A stretch of 64,000 bases of DNA from the NCBI GenBank assembly GCA_017654935.2, contig CM065682.1:36097786-36161785 (forward strand), written 5' to 3'. The notes under the pieces are model-generated. The model was given only the letters and a program-made list of their open reading frames with translations. It ran no database searches and had not been told where the DNA came from. Source of the stretch: Phymorhynchus buccinoides (lineage: Eukaryota; Mollusca; Gastropoda; Neogastropoda; Raphitomidae). Position numbers and translations under genes: made by a program. Within the stretch, counting starts at the first letter, position 1. Each line of letters begins with the position of its first letter. Below, piece after piece: positions 23,292 through 35,651 of this stretch.

Positions 23292-23544
23292 GTATTCTAA
23301 GTTCAATGCTCTCAAAGCCAAGAGAACTGGTTTAAAGACCCTTCTGGCTGTGGGTGGATGGGAATTTGGAACGGAAAACTTCACTTTGATGGTCATGACT
23401 CAACAAACCCGTCAGACCTTCATCAGTCACAGCATCGGTTTTCTCAGAGATAGAAATTTTGATGGCCTGGATCTGGACTGGGAGTATCCTGGTTCAAGAG
23501 GCAGTCCTCCAGAAGATAAACAGAAGTTCACTTTGCTTGTTCAG
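23292..23544 (+). CDS. GH18 chitinase, exon 3 (catalytic motif)
   Basis: Acceptor TTTTGTCAG precedes 23292 and donor GTAAAT follows 23544. The exon completes a Met codon from exon 2 and ends in phase 0. It encodes [10 protein letters not shown], the conserved strand-3 segment with paired glycines, and then [15 protein letters not shown], which contains the GH18 signature DxxDxDxE. The last Glu of DLDWE is the general acid; the Asp two residues before it supports the substrate-assisted mechanism. All signature residues are present, so the enzyme is predicted to be catalytically active, unlike chi-lectins that have lost the Glu. Confidence 0.97.
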
Positions 23545-24714
23545 GTAAATGGTGTAGTTTTCATGGCGTATCTGGTTCTGGTTCTGGCTTCTTTACGTTA
23601 ATGGAGCCTTAAAAGGCTATATAAATTCAACTGAGAGTTAAAAGGAAAAAAAATACAATCTGTGCAGGGCTCCCAATCATCCCACAAAACAAGGGGTCCC
23701 AGGGACTCCTTCACGTACAGTATAGAGGGTTGTAGAGGCGGGATAGAGGGTGCCAGTGGCATTGATGCTAAAAATAATTTTGTTAGTGCATCCATGGGAC
23801 CCCCTGCACATTCTTTTAGAGGGTCCTTTAGAATTTGAGTGCTTCATAGACCCCCAAATGGGGGTCCCTGGGAGCCATGCTGTGGTTTCTGTTGTCTTCA
23901 TATTACTAACAATGTTGATCCTTTTTTATCTGTATTGTGTGGTACCTGTGCTTGTGGTACACACTTTCTATTTGGATGTTATTGAATGATACTTGTTTTA
24001 CAGGGTGATAAATAATTTGTATGGCAAAACAGTTTGCAAATCACACATTGGACAATCATATAACGTTTCACTGAGAAGCAACATTCTGCCATTGTGGGGA
24101 ATTGGATAGGATTAGGATCAGCCTTGGGTTGTTTTCATAAAACCGTGTCAAAGGAAGCAGGCTTTGAGATAGAGGGTCATTAACATGAAGGGGGGATTAA
24201 AAGTACAAGATTGTCGTGATATATTCATCCTGCCATTGGAGTATCCTGTATCCTGATATATTCATCCTTCATAATTGAAGAATGAAATAGTGAGGCCAAG
24301 AGAGGAGATAACGAAATTGAACCCATGTTCCAGTAGGACATTTGCCACGTGAGGACGACCTTCAAATTCACTGAGTTGAATTTAGAGAGTTGAATTAGAA
24401 AGGTCAGCGTCTAGTATAGAGAACGAAGACTCCTGGCAAATGCCCTATTAGGCCTTTATTTGCTCCCCTATTGTCCTTTCCTAAATATACCTTTGTTAAA
24501 CACTTCTGACGATTTGCTCTTTGAACATTTGTAAACATCACTATTAGTCCAAGAGAGGAAAGCATAAAAACAGCTGAACCGTGCAAACTTAAACAACAAA
24601 CTGGAAATTAGTATGAACAAACTCAAGAGAGTTTATTTAACATTTCCTGATGTAGGGACATCAAAATGTATGAGTCTATCGTTGTTTATTTGGTATTTTA
24701 AAATCGGTAGCTAA
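23545..24714. other. 5' part of intron 3, no gene
   Basis: AT-rich sequence. Short open frames on both strands at 23598-23989 overlap one another and have no motif. Confidence 0.45.
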
Positions 24715-25049
<335 letters not shown>

Positions 25050-25458
25050 AGAACGCAAGCGCACGGACAAGGTGAATGGATGGATAGGTTAAATTACATG
25101 ACTTAGTAAATCCTACAAAAACACTTTATCATTGTTATTTTTAAACATGATCATAATCAATGACATCAAAATGAATGAAATAAAACATGATGTAAATTGA
25201 AAGGAAACAATAAATAAGCATAAAAATATAACCATGTTTGGGGGGATCAGCCAGTCATGAAAGAGGGGAGGGGGTAGCTCCAGTGGTCAGTTGGGGTGGG
25301 GTGATGGGTCTGGGGGGATTGCCTCCCAGAAGCTGATGATAATTTGAATGTAAAAGATGCAATCAAGGCTTCTCGTGAGAGAACAACTGTAGCATGGAAC
25401 TACAATTTATCTTCCTCTTTTTCTTTCCATTTTTTGTCTGAGGGGGTGGAACCCCTTT
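25050..25458. other. Intron 3 sequence, nothing recognised
   Basis: AT-rich, with a G-rich patch at 25255-25320. No repeat partner or coding signal was seen. Confidence 0.4.
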
Positions 25459-25500
25459 ACCCCCCCCCCCCCCCCCCCCCCCCCACCCCCACCCCCCAAT
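25459..25500. repeat. Poly(C) tract
   Basis: A run of C with a few A interruptions at its right end. Confidence 0.9.
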
Positions 25501-25617
25501 CAATCCATCTTTGATGCAGTACCAAGTCCATGACAGCAATGTGTAGTGAATGGGCTGAGACTATTAACTCTTTCGTTTCCTTGTGTCCTTTCTGTGTTGT
25601 TGTTGTTTTGTTGCCGC

Positions 25618-25710
25618 TATGAATTTTTGGGGGGCAGAGAATACGTCTGCCCCCCCCCCCCCTCCTCGAAGCCCGGGGGGCAGCTGCCCCCCGCCGTTCC
25701 TACGCCAGTG
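25618..25710. repeat. G/C-rich dispersed repeat, copy 3, inverted
   Basis: Read on the minus strand it gives GGCGTAGGAACGG, GGGGGGCAGCTGCCCCCC, GAGGAGG plus a G-run and GGGCAGACGTATTC. That is the same order as copy 1 at 21600. Confidence 0.6.
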
Positions 25711-26000
25711 AATGTGTGTGTGTGTATGTGCGCGTGCGCACTCGTATGTGTGTGTTGTGAGTGTGCGCGCTTGTGTGTGTGTCTCACAGTCTGTGTGTGT
25801 GTGTGTGTGGGGGGGGGGGGGGGGTATATGTATGTGTGTGTGTTTTTTTGTGTCTTGTGTGTGTGTCTGTGTATATCTATGTGTATGTCTGTGTGTGAGT
25901 CTCTGTGTGTATGTGTCTGTGTGTGTGTGAGAGAGAGAGAGAGAGAGGGGAGAGGGAGAGAGAGATGGGGGGGGGGGAAAGAGAGAGAGAGAGATGTGCG
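25711..26000. repeat. Compound (TG)n / (GA)n microsatellite
   Basis: Imperfect GTGTGT runs with a G12-type run near 25810, then GA runs from 25929. The Val/Cys-rich plus-strand frame across it is repeat-derived. Confidence 0.9.
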
Positions 26001-26407
26001 TTAATGACCAAACCCCCTCCCCTCTTTTTTGTGACTCGCACTAATATTATTGTTGTTGTTTTACCCTGAATGAAAGACTCCAGGGATCATCCTAACAGCT
26101 GAAGCCCTTGAACACTACGGTACAAATGCACCAGCTAGGGATGAGAACATTATGTGTGTGAGACCGTTTTTGATTACCCCGCCACGCGAGCAGCCACACT
26201 CTGACTTCGGAGGAAATTAATATTATTAAATGGGTTTGCTTGCTGATGGAGTGTCAGTGACTTGAAAGGGTTTGGTGTATAACAAATTGTTGTCAGGCAT
26301 TGTCTTAACCAGTAATCAATAAAAAGCAATCATCCATTATATCTCTAACTGGAGAGGGTGTGACGTAAGTGTCCCGCGCGACCCGCTTTCTTTATTCCTT
26401 ATCTACA

Positions 26408-26530
<123 letters not shown>

Positions 26531-26559
26531 CCCCACCCTCTCTCCTTTTCAGTTCTCGA

Positions 26560-27395
26560 CCAACCGCCACGTTAATTGCCCGGCTACTTCAAAACGAACG
26601 CCGACTAAAGCAATTATCCCTTTTGAACCACGGTTATCTCCCTTTGTAAGACACCGCGTCCTTACCCGTGACAACCGAGGTTATCTCCCTTTGAAGAAGG
26701 TTTTGCTTTTCCGAGCACGAGAAGGATTTTGAATGTCCGGCACGTGATAAGGATGTAATAGGCGCGTGATTGTTCGGTACATTTAGAACAGCAATCTTGT
26801 GACGTGTGGACTGTAATACACCAATAGCAGGCTTTCATTGTTTGAAAGTGAAGGCTATAATTGGAGTGGTGAGAAAAAGTTGTCACACAAGATGCTGAAA
26901 CGTAGCTAGAGCAACACTCACAACCAGTCATCATAAGCCCACTAGTAAGTATTATTGATGGCAGGTGATTGAGATCTGGTTTGTTTGACTCTAGTTTTGA
27001 TCTAGATCCTATGTTCAATGATGAATAAGGAGTAGATAGATATGTTATAGAAAAGAAGTGGTAAACATTCTATTCTATTTATGTGCACTGATTATTTGTG
27101 TGTGTGTGTGTTTTTGACTTGAACACTTTTGGTACCAGAACCGGAGTTTATGCCTACTAACCCTTTTGTCTATTTTTAGTAGGAAACCTATGGGCCGCAA
27201 TCTTGCACTATTTTTAGTAGGAAACCTATGGGCCGCAATCTTGCACTTTATGATACCATTCCTTTCCAGGTGTTGGATGGAGAATGATGTTGTCTTGATC
27301 ACCTTTTATGTTTTACTGATCTCAGTTTGTTAACTGAAATTCAGTTTATTTATTAACTACATGTAGTGCTATTGTACAAGGGAAGCCTTCAAGCC
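26560..27395. repeat. Intron 3 segment with short repeats
   Basis: GGTTATCTCCCTTTG occurs at 26630 and 26673. A unit of about 36 bases (TTTTTAGTAGGAAACCTATG and on) is duplicated in tandem at about 27172-27245. No coding signal is seen. Confidence 0.6.
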
Positions 27396-27740
27396 GGTTG
27401 GGATTCACTAATTCCCTGCCGACTGAAGCCCCTTGTCTCTAAGCCATAGAGATCTACATCCACCTTCTCCTGTGATTATCAGCAGGGCATCGTGGGCCGG
27501 AAGATCATCCCGGACTCCACCAAGCACCAAGACGGGTCCGTCGCCAAGACAACCCGCACCCAGAATCCGCGAGGAGACCACGCCTGAACCGTGCCATCCC
27601 GCGAAGCCGTAACCGGAACGACTGGGAGCTACTCTCACCTGACGAGCAAGCCCAGAACTTCAAACAGCTAAGTCCACCTGACTGCGCCAATCATTTGAAC
27701 TTTCCTATGGACACCGAAGATAATTAGTAACCCTTCCGGC
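27396..27740. other. GC-rich segment, possible retroelement fragment
   Basis: A block of distinctly higher GC between AT-rich flanks, with sharp edges. It starts at about CAAGCCGGTTGGG and ends near CTTCCGGCATGGGGCGAACC. No domain is legible in the six frames. It may be part of an LTR or SINE-like element, but no partner copy lies in the window. Confidence 0.3.
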
Positions 27741-28382
27741 ATGGGGCGAACCTTATAGATAGACAAAAGTCTTGTGAATCCTTTCGGATTTCATTGTGTT
27801 TTATCCATATTTTGTTTTGGCGCCATTGAGCTGCTTTATTATTATTGTTGCATAATCTTATGCAGATTTTGGGAGTAAATAAAATACAAGTGTCAAATGA
27901 TCCTGAACCCTTTGGTCAGACTGATGAGAGTGGGAGTCTTGTAATTTCATGTAAAACCCTACTTCTCTCTGTCTGCCATTTAGAGCAATTCAACCACTTG
28001 TATTTCTTACAACCATCTGACGAGCCAGAACCCCGGGCACAAATATAAATTTATTAGATGAAAAGGGGCCGGGAAAGTTGCTCATCTCCCATACCCTAGA
28101 GAAGTGGGCTAAAGGCAAATTTTCTCAAGTCTTCCCTAGAGACTTAGCCTTTTAACCCATTACCTCGTCACAGAGGGTTAAAGAGGGAAATAAGTCATTT
28201 TGGGCAGATAAATGTTTTCATTATGGCTGTATTGTGCAGACTGACAGTGAATTATAATTACATCAGTCACTTTCAACAGTCTTTAGCTTTTTTCACTTAT
28301 CTTTAGAAACGGTTATGCTTAGTTTACCTCATTCAGTCATTGGTCCCTTCCCATTTTTTGGGTTTAATTATGTAACTATGTG
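27741..28382. other. Intron 3 sequence, nothing recognised
   Basis: AT-rich. The last part (from about 28280) resembles a decayed first unit of the satellite that follows. Confidence 0.4.
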
Positions 28383-29800
28383 TTCCAAATGCTTCTGGCA
28401 CTGAAGGGGTTAAATGCTACATTAAAAATGTCCCTACATCCTAAATCGACAAAAACACCTTAAGAAACTATCATGCCAAATGTCATGCTTGTTATATGAA
28501 AATCCGCAACACTAGATTTTCTTGTTGAATTAAAAGTTCCGTAATCAAAATGCCTTTGGCACCGAAGGGGTTAAAGGCTGAATTGAAATATCTCTACATC
28601 AAAAATGGATAAACACACCATAAGAAACCACCATGTTTAATGTAATGGTTGTTACATGAAAATACCCAACTCTACATTTTTTTAAATAAAATAACTCTTC
28701 ACGATCAATATGCCCTTGGCACTGAAGGGGTTAAAGGTTGAATTGCAATTGTCCCTGCATCAGAAATTGATAAACACACCATAAGAAATTATCATGCCAA
28801 ATTTCATGCTTATTGTATAAAAATACCCAACACTAGATTTTTTATTTAATTATAGCTGTCCTCGATCAAAATGCCCTTGGCACTGAAGGGGTTAAAGGCT
28901 GAATTGAAAATGTCCCTACATCAGAAATTGTTAAGCACACCATAAGAAAATGTCATGCCAAATTCCATGCTTGTTTCTTGAAAATGCATACCACTAGAAG
29001 TGTATTTACTTATTATTACTGTTTGCAGTAAAATGTTCTTGGCATTGAAAGGGTTAAAGGCTGACTTGCAAATGTCCCTACGTCAGAATTTAACAAAAAC
29101 ATCATAAGAAATGATCATGGCAAATTTCATGCTTGTCATATGAAAATGCTCAATACTATAATTTTTGGTTGAATTAAAATTCTGCTATAAAAATGCATTT
29201 GGCATCGAAAGGGTTAAAGGCTGAATTGAAGGTATCCCTCTGTCAGAATTGAATAAACGCACGGTAAGAAACCACCATGGGGAATGTCATGCTTGTTACA
29301 TGAAAATGCCCAACACTATAATATTTTTTAATCAAATAACTTTGCGATTAAAATGCGCTTGGCACTGAAGGGGTTAAAGCCTGAATTGCAAATGTCCCTA
29401 CGTCAGAAATTGATAAGCACACCATAAGAAACTATCGTACCCAATTTCATGCTTGTTACATGAAAATACCCAACACTATAATTATTTTTAATTATAACTG
29501 CTCGCTATCAAAAGGTCCTTGGCACTGAAAGGGTTAAAGGCTGAATTGAAAATGTCCCTCCGTCAGAAATCAATAAACATGTCATAAGAACCTATCATGC
29601 CAAATTTCATGCTTGTTTTATGAAAATGCATACCCCACTAGAATTTTTTTATATTTTTTTGTCCACCCAAAAAATACATTTGGTACTGAAAGGGTTAAAG
29701 GCTAAATTCCAAATGTCCCTACGTCAGGAATTGATAAACACACCATAAGATACCATCATACCAAATTTCATACTTGTTGCTTGAAAATGCACAATTCTGC
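28383..29800. repeat. Satellite-like array, 160/161-bp unit, nine copies
   Basis: The marker GGCACTGAAGGGGTTAAAGG and variants lies at about 28403, 28563, 28724, 28885, 29046, 29207, 29367, 29527 and 29688, a spacing of 160 or 161 each time. Each unit also carries AATGTCCCTACRTCAGAA, CACACCATAAGAAA, ATTTCATGCTTGTTA and TGAAAATRCCCAACACTA in order. Units differ by roughly 15-25 per cent, so the array is old yet almost free of length change. Confidence 0.97.
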
Positions 29801-30354
29801 CTGTATCTCTTCCACTATATAGGCCTACACTCGTAATTCTTCAGTGCCTTAATCATTCGCTTATTTAGTGAGAATATCACTACAGCTTAGTTTCTGATTA
29901 ACAGTCGGCGATTAGGAAGGTTTGAGCGAGTAGTCTTTTGGGAGAGACGTCAAACAAGTTTTTTATTAACATATTGAGCACCTTGGAACGTCTGAGCAAT
30001 TAAGACTCAGATGGGTTTTTTGTTTGTTTCTGGTTGGGTTGTTTCATATTGTTGCTGTTGCTTTTAGTTGTTTTTTAAGGCGTTAATCATATTTCCATGT
30101 GCAACAAATTGGGTTAAGAATGGGCACATATCACAATTCTGCACCCTGTTAGGTCAAACACATACATGCACTTTGATAAACAGCATGTGAATGACACATA
30201 TTACAGTAAGAAAGAATTTCTTTTTTTTTCACAAAGAAATTAACATATTGGATCTTGTATCGTAGATAGTAACTGGGGTGTTTTTTGTCTGCAGTGCAGA
30301 AGGTAAACAAAAATGTTCGATCTGAATTGTAATTACAATGAAAAACGATTTCAG
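29801..30354. other. 3' end of intron 3
   Basis: AT-rich lead-in to the exon 4 acceptor. No gene is seen. Confidence 0.5.
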
Positions 30355-30479
30355 GAACTGCGCCAAGCATATGACCAGGATGCGCAAAGTACTGGCAACA
30401 CCCGTCTTCTGCTTACCTCTGCAATGGGTGCAGGCAGGGAAACAGTTGAAAAAGCATATGAAATCAGCGACATTCATCA
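30355..30479 (+). CDS. GH18 chitinase, exon 4
   Basis: Acceptor GATTTCAG precedes 30355 and donor GTAAGT starts at 30480. It is 125 bases, entering in phase 0 and leaving in phase 2. It encodes ELRQAYDQDA, RLLLTSAMGAGRETVEKAY and EISDIHQ. These match the GH18 segment after the catalytic loop (LREAFE ... LLLTAAVPAG ... AYDVPELS) in other animal chitinases. A minus-strand frame over this exon is a shadow. Confidence 0.95.
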
Positions 30480-31458
30480 GTAAGTCTGAGCTCAAACAGA
30501 ATTGAACGTTACTTGCTTTTAAAAAAATGGACAAAATCATGGCTATATTTATATGGTTTAGTTCAATAAAAAGAAACGAGTGCTAAAGATAAAGGTCAAT
30601 CAGAAACTGGTCATACAAAAAAACCAATATGCACATAATGATGTTTGACCTTACACGTTGCCTTATCCTTGTCATTGAATTGATTGGTCAAAGTGTGATA
30701 TAAATCGTTTCCATGGCTATGCTCAGAGGTAGGCATTTCTAGTAAGAAATAGGTACAGAAAAGTATTGTCTCAAAGCCTTGAATTCTGTTTTCAAACTTT
30801 CCTATCTGTGTTCCATGCTGTGTCGGTCATACAATGATTACTGAATTTGCAGAATGTGGGATCCATCATATTCGTTTCAAGACACGTGCTATTAATGTGT
30901 ACGATGTTATTATTTATTCATTTACAGTATTAATACTCGGCCTGTTGTGTGCTGTGAACGAATGCAATAATTACAGGTTGCGTTGAATCGTTAGTTTGTG
31001 CACCATTGATTCAAGTAAAATAACGTATTTGACAAATGGCGTATAATGTTTTCATTGAAGCATCGTTTTCGGCTTTAAACTCGGTGGATATACGTTGTTA
31101 TTTGTATTATACTATTATTAATAGTAACATTATTTTGTCAACAAAAGACTAGGGCCTACTAGGGTTGGAGCCTGTTTGGTTTTTCTCATTAACAAGCATC
31201 GAAAGGTCCTTGTGTGATTCCTGGACTTATTTTTTAATCTCAGGTGATAATGTGCGGGGGGGTGGGGGGGGGGGGGGGTATATATTTGCTTGCGCGCGTG
31301 TGTATGAGTGTGTGTAAGTAAGTGTGCTTGTCATTATAAGAGAGAGGGGGGAGGTGTTGGCGGTCTGTTTGCATTCACATTTTCCTACAAATGCTTTTGG
31401 GTTTTTTAATTTTACAAATGTGTATTACAGAATATTTTTTTCTCTGTGTTTTGTTCAG
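30480..31458. other. Intron 4
   Basis: AT-rich with a G-run at 31256-31278 and short TG runs. No element is recognised. Confidence 0.5.
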
Positions 31459-31582
31459 ATACTTGGACTTCATCAGTATAATGACGTATGATTTCCACGG
31501 AGCTTTCGATCCCATCACCGGACACAACTCTCCCCTTTATCGCGATAGTAGTGAAGTGGGATATAATCGTTATAACAATCTG
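31459..31582 (+). CDS. GH18 chitinase, exon 5
   Basis: Acceptor TTGTTCAG precedes 31459 and donor GTAATT follows 31582. It is 124 bases; the first base completes a Gln codon and the exon ends in phase 0. It encodes YLDFISIMTYDFHGAFD, the GH18 MxYD motif whose Tyr and Asp contact the substrate acetamido group. GHNSPLYR follows, then a GYNRYNNL end that leads into exon 6. All expected residues are present. Confidence 0.97.
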
Positions 31583-32660
31583 GTAATTCTATCAGTTCTT
31601 TCGCCCTCTTCTTTGATCGCGTGTGTATGTGTGTGTGCGCGCGTGCGTGTGTGTGTTTCAAGTCAAGTCAAGTCAAAATGATCTTTATTGACGATAAAGG
31701 GGTAAGCTACAAGCTTTGTTCCCCTCCTGTCGTCATGAAAAGAACAATTCTAAACCAAATAAAGGAAAATAATCGAAAATGAAAATTGGCGTAGGGAATC
31801 AATGAACAAAGATCGAAAACAAATCACACCTAGTAGAACATATTAAGCAAATACAACATGTACAAATTTTAAATACAAATGCACTCATAATAGGAAAGCG
31901 CACGCGCGTGTGTGTATGTGTGTGTGTGCCGGCGTGTGTGTGTGTGTGCATCCGGGGAAGAAACAACCATTGCAACAAAGACTGGTGAAATAGTTGCTTC
32001 GATAATTCAGAGGAATAGCGGTTATGGGCTGGAAGGGAATATACTATTCAATCATGGTTCGAGCGCTTAATTGCATTGCAACTGATGGTTTAATTGGTGC
32101 TGGTTACGATTCTTAAAAGAGGCAAGCTCTAAATATGTTTTTAAAGATGATAGTTCACTTTTAAAATTCGCAAACAAAGAATATCTACAGACTCAAGGAT
32201 GCGCCATAGAATGTTTTCATAAAGTTCGCTCACCTCCTTCCTCCCCCCTCTAACTCCCTTCACCCTCCCTGAATTCTCGTGCAATTTTTGGTCATAAGAA
32301 AGAATGCGAACACACACTGTGTTATAGGGAAGAACGTTCCTTGCATTTAACACATTTTGGGGTCCCATGTATAAGGCCACAATGAAGCTAAGGCATAGAT
32401 ATGAAAAATGAAAGCAGCACACCACCATGAGTAATTCTAAGCATCATTATCTAATGGCACAACGCATGCATGCGCTGGAGAGCAATGTTCGTGTTCCCCA
32501 CAAAAACAAAAAAAATGATATAAATTGTGCTGATTTACTTTTTCTCCTGTATTTTTTTTTTAACACGAACATTACTCAAGTTAACTTTAACTAGTTTTGT
32601 TTCTGAGGTTCACAAATAGACATTGGACACAGAAAAGTGTTATCAAAGCAAACTATATAC
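31583..32660. other. 5' part of intron 5
   Basis: TG runs lie at 31620-31655 and 31905-31950. Between them is a stretch beginning TCAAGTCAAGTCAA then TTTATTGACGATAAAGG, which resembles the 3' tail of a retroposed repeat. No coding signal is seen. Confidence 0.5.
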
Positions 32661-32721
32661 AGTCAAATACGCTTAAGTCGACGTGCCAGCGGCAATTGAT
32701 TTTATGTCGAGTTATGCGTCA

Positions 32722-32845
32722 GTCGACTTATCCGTCAGTCGGATATCTCGACTTCACAGACGTTTTCAAACAAAAATGTCGACTTATCCGTCAGTCGGAT
32801 ATCTCGACTTTATAGACGTTTTCAGAAAAAAATGTCGACTTATCC
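32722..32845. repeat. 56-bp tandem repeat with GTCGACTTATCC
   Basis: GTCGACTTATCCGTCAGTCG starts at 32722 and 32778, and a truncated third start lies at 32834. Related GTCGACTTATCCG words occur at 34815, 56837 and 61, suggesting a dispersed family. Confidence 0.85.
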
Positions 32846-33108
32846 ATGTGTGTTCGTGCGTGCGTGTGTGTAGGGGGTAGGTAGGTAGGTGTTTTTATAC
32901 CAGGAATAGAGAGAGAGAGAGAGAGAGTATATACAGTAAAGACGTTTCTTAAAGGTGGATGAAATTTTGCCAGACGTATAAAAAATGCTCACTCTTTTCG
33001 ATGGCAAAATAGCGAGAATGCAAGTTATGCTATGACTGGCCATCAGTGTTGAGTTGAGCCATGGTAAGCTCAAAGAGTCTAAAAGAAAAGATCTTTTAAC
33101 TATGTACC

Positions 33109-33185
33109 GTAAAATACCGAGTATTAGCCCATCTAGTAGTATAAGCCCACCCCCCATTTGGAGGCAAACACTATACAAAGGGTGA
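33109..33185. repeat. Short palindromic repeat, diverged copy
   Basis: It contains GTAAAATACCGAG, TAAGCCCACCCCC and GGGTGAAATACC, the same parts as the 95-bp inverted-repeat units at 34508 and 56520. Confidence 0.55.
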
Positions 33186-33199
33186 AATACCTTGTAATA

Positions 33200-33478
33200 G
33201 GCGAATCCCTTGGGCTGCAGCACTAGAAAAGACAACCTAATCCATTTATCTGCAGCATTAGAAAAGATGACATAATCCCTTTGGCTGCATCACAAGGAAA
33301 GATAGTGCAACATAATCCCTTTGGCTGCAGCACTAGAAAAGACAGTGCAACCTAATCCCTTTGGCTGCAGCACTAGAAAAGACAGTGCAACCTAATCTCT
33401 TGGCTGCAGCACTAGAAAAGACAACCTAATCCATTTGGCTGCAGCACTAGAAAAGACAGTACAACCTAATCCCTTTGT
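33200..33478. repeat. Minisatellite, 34-40-bp unit, about seven copies
   Basis: AATCCCTTTGGCTGCAGCAC followed by TAGAAAAGACA recurs at 33206, 33239, 33276, 33315, 33354, 33393 and 33427. Short units lack a GTGC insert that the longer ones carry. Confidence 0.92.
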
Positions 33479-33539
33479 TTTGTCTTTCTTCTCTTACAAC
33501 TGAAACAATATGTTGATTCTAATGTGTACTGGATTCCAT

Positions 33540-34063
33540 TTTATTTATTTATTTATTTATTAAGACAACTTTTATGGCGCCTAATCTTTAAGCTCTAAAC
33601 GCTTTACAGAAATCACTAAAATGAATAGTAAACCCAATGAACAAAAAGTATACATCAAACATTGACCAACAACCCCCTTCCCTGATCCCTCAGTCAATTT
33701 CTCAATCACGCCCAAATAATGAATGACATAATCTACAGTACACTTTCGCAACCAACTTGAAACACACACTGATGGACACTTAAAGACGCCCAGGCCACAC
33801 TATTAACAAATCACACCCACACCCACACTTATAATGATAGAGAGAGAAAGAGAACGAGAGAGAGAAAGAGACAGACAGACAGACAGAGAAAGACAGACGG
33901 AGACACAGAGCCAGACAGAGAAAGAGACAAGAGAGAGACACACAAACAGAGACAGAGATATATAGGACTGAAATACAGTTGCATGCATCATAAAATAACA
34001 ACTTACTATAATTTGTACATACAATAGTCACAAAAAAGGCACATAATATTCAATATTAATAAA

Positions 34064-34116
<53 letters not shown>

Positions 34117-34200
34117 ACACGCACGCACACACGCACGCGCACACACACAGACACACACGATTAGTGGAAAAAACATTAAATGAATGACACTCACACACAT
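33540..34200. repeat. (TTTA)n, GA-rich and (AC)n tracts
   Basis: TTTATTTA at 33541-33562 is followed by a segment with GCTCTAAACGCTTTACA, a word typical of retroposed tails. A GA-rich tract (33836-33960) and an (AC)n run (34068-34113) follow. Confidence 0.8.
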
Positions 34201-34507
34201 ACTACTGGCTGTCAGTACAAATCAGAATTGTAGAAATCAGAATTCCGATTTGTACTAGTAGGATTCCGAATCCTACTGGATTCCCATTTCTACTGTGACA
34301 TGATTATGGATGGATGTGTGTGTGTGCGTGCGTGCGTGCGTGTGTGTGTGTGCGCGCACGTGTGCCTGCGTGAATGGATTCACCGGCATTGGGGATGTAA
34401 CATGTAGTGTAGCAGGCCCTTTAGGGTAAAACAAAATCCGCAGCACCCTGTAGCAGGCTGTGTATTTTTCCTTTTACAATTAAATAATAATTATTATGTT
34501 TCGAGTA

Positions 34508-34603
34508 CAAGGGCAAATACCGTGTATAAGACCACCCCCTTTTGAGAGCCTCAAACTGTGCAAAGGATGGTGGGGGTGGGGGCTTAAACTCGGTATTTTA
34601 CCA
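34508..34603. repeat. 95-bp inverted repeat (MITE-like)
   Basis: Left arm AAATACCGTGTATAAGACC with CCACCCCC; right arm GGGGGCTTAAACTCGGTATTTT. The arms are complementary over about 28 bases around a short loop. A second identical-type unit lies at 56520 and a diverged one at 33109. Confidence 0.7.
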
Positions 34604-35084
34604 TACGCGAACGTCCCTATTTTCTCCCACCGGAAATTGTTGACGTCACACGACAATAAAACTGTCAAGCATAATTGCAAACGTCACACACACGTACACA
34701 CACACACATTCACGGCACGCGCGCGCACACATTCAAAAAGAGACAGATCAAAATAGAACAAGACTGGTGTGACTTAAGTCAGGAAGTCAGGGGAAAAAAA
34801 CAAAAGTCAGGAAGTCGACTTATCCGTTTGACGTTTAGAAAAAATCTCGTCGACATAGACGAACGTCGAGTTATACGTTGTCGAGATATCCGTTGTTATC
34901 AAAGTCTTTTAAAGAGTACTTTTGGCCGGGAAATAATAAATCCGTCGACTTACGCAAAAGTCAACTTAAGCATGTGTCGACTTATAAGTATCCAGCTGTA
35001 TATATATATGCACTAACTTTTCAGTCCTTCAGAGTAGGGGTACGGAGCTGGCTATTCACTGAGATTTTCCTTTCATACTATATA

Positions 35085-35226
35085 TATGTCACGGGAAATA
35101 TTGGAATCCGGAAAATTCTGATATTTCCCAGGAAAATTCGGAATCTTCCCAAGGCTGGTAAGATTCCGAATTTTAGCCTTGGGAAGATTCGGAATTTTCC
35201 CGGGAAGATTCCGAATTTTCCCAGGC
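35085..35226. repeat. Cluster of GGAAAATTC / GAATTTTCC palindromic words
   Basis: The cluster holds about seven words of the type GGGAAAATTCGG and CCGAATTTTCCC in alternating orientation, including CGGAATTTTCCCGGG. It is repeated identically at about 57108-57248 in the second copy. Confidence 0.7.
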
Positions 35227-35581
35227 AAGTAGCTGCATGCCATACTAAACCAGAGAGACAGAGACAGGGACAGAGACACATAGAGAGAGAGAAATAGAGA
35301 AAAAGAGACGGAGACGGACAGAGACACAGAGGAAGGGAGAGAGGAAGAGAGAGGCATGCTGATAGGCGGAGAAGCGGAAATTTTTTGTGATTTCACACAT
35401 CCAGCCAGTGTTGGCTTATAACAATGCATGTCTCGAGAACAGGTCTTGAGCTTTTAATGAAAAAAACTACATGATTGCAAGTGATAAAATCACATAAATG
35501 TAAAAAGGTCAGGTTAAAAAAGACATCACAACATTTCTTAGTTATATCATGTGTAACAGCAATAAAAGTCTGTATTCAAAG

Positions 35582-35583
<2 letters not shown>

Positions 35584-35650
<67 letters not shown>
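35584..35650. repeat. (CT)n microsatellite
   Basis: An uninterrupted CT run of about 60 bases. The equivalent run in copy C begins near 57604. Confidence 0.95.

Positions 35651-35651
<1 letters not shown>

Noticed and set aside
28383..29800. CRISPR array
   Set aside because: Units are 160 bp and wholly repeated, with no unique spacers, and the genome is eukaryotic.
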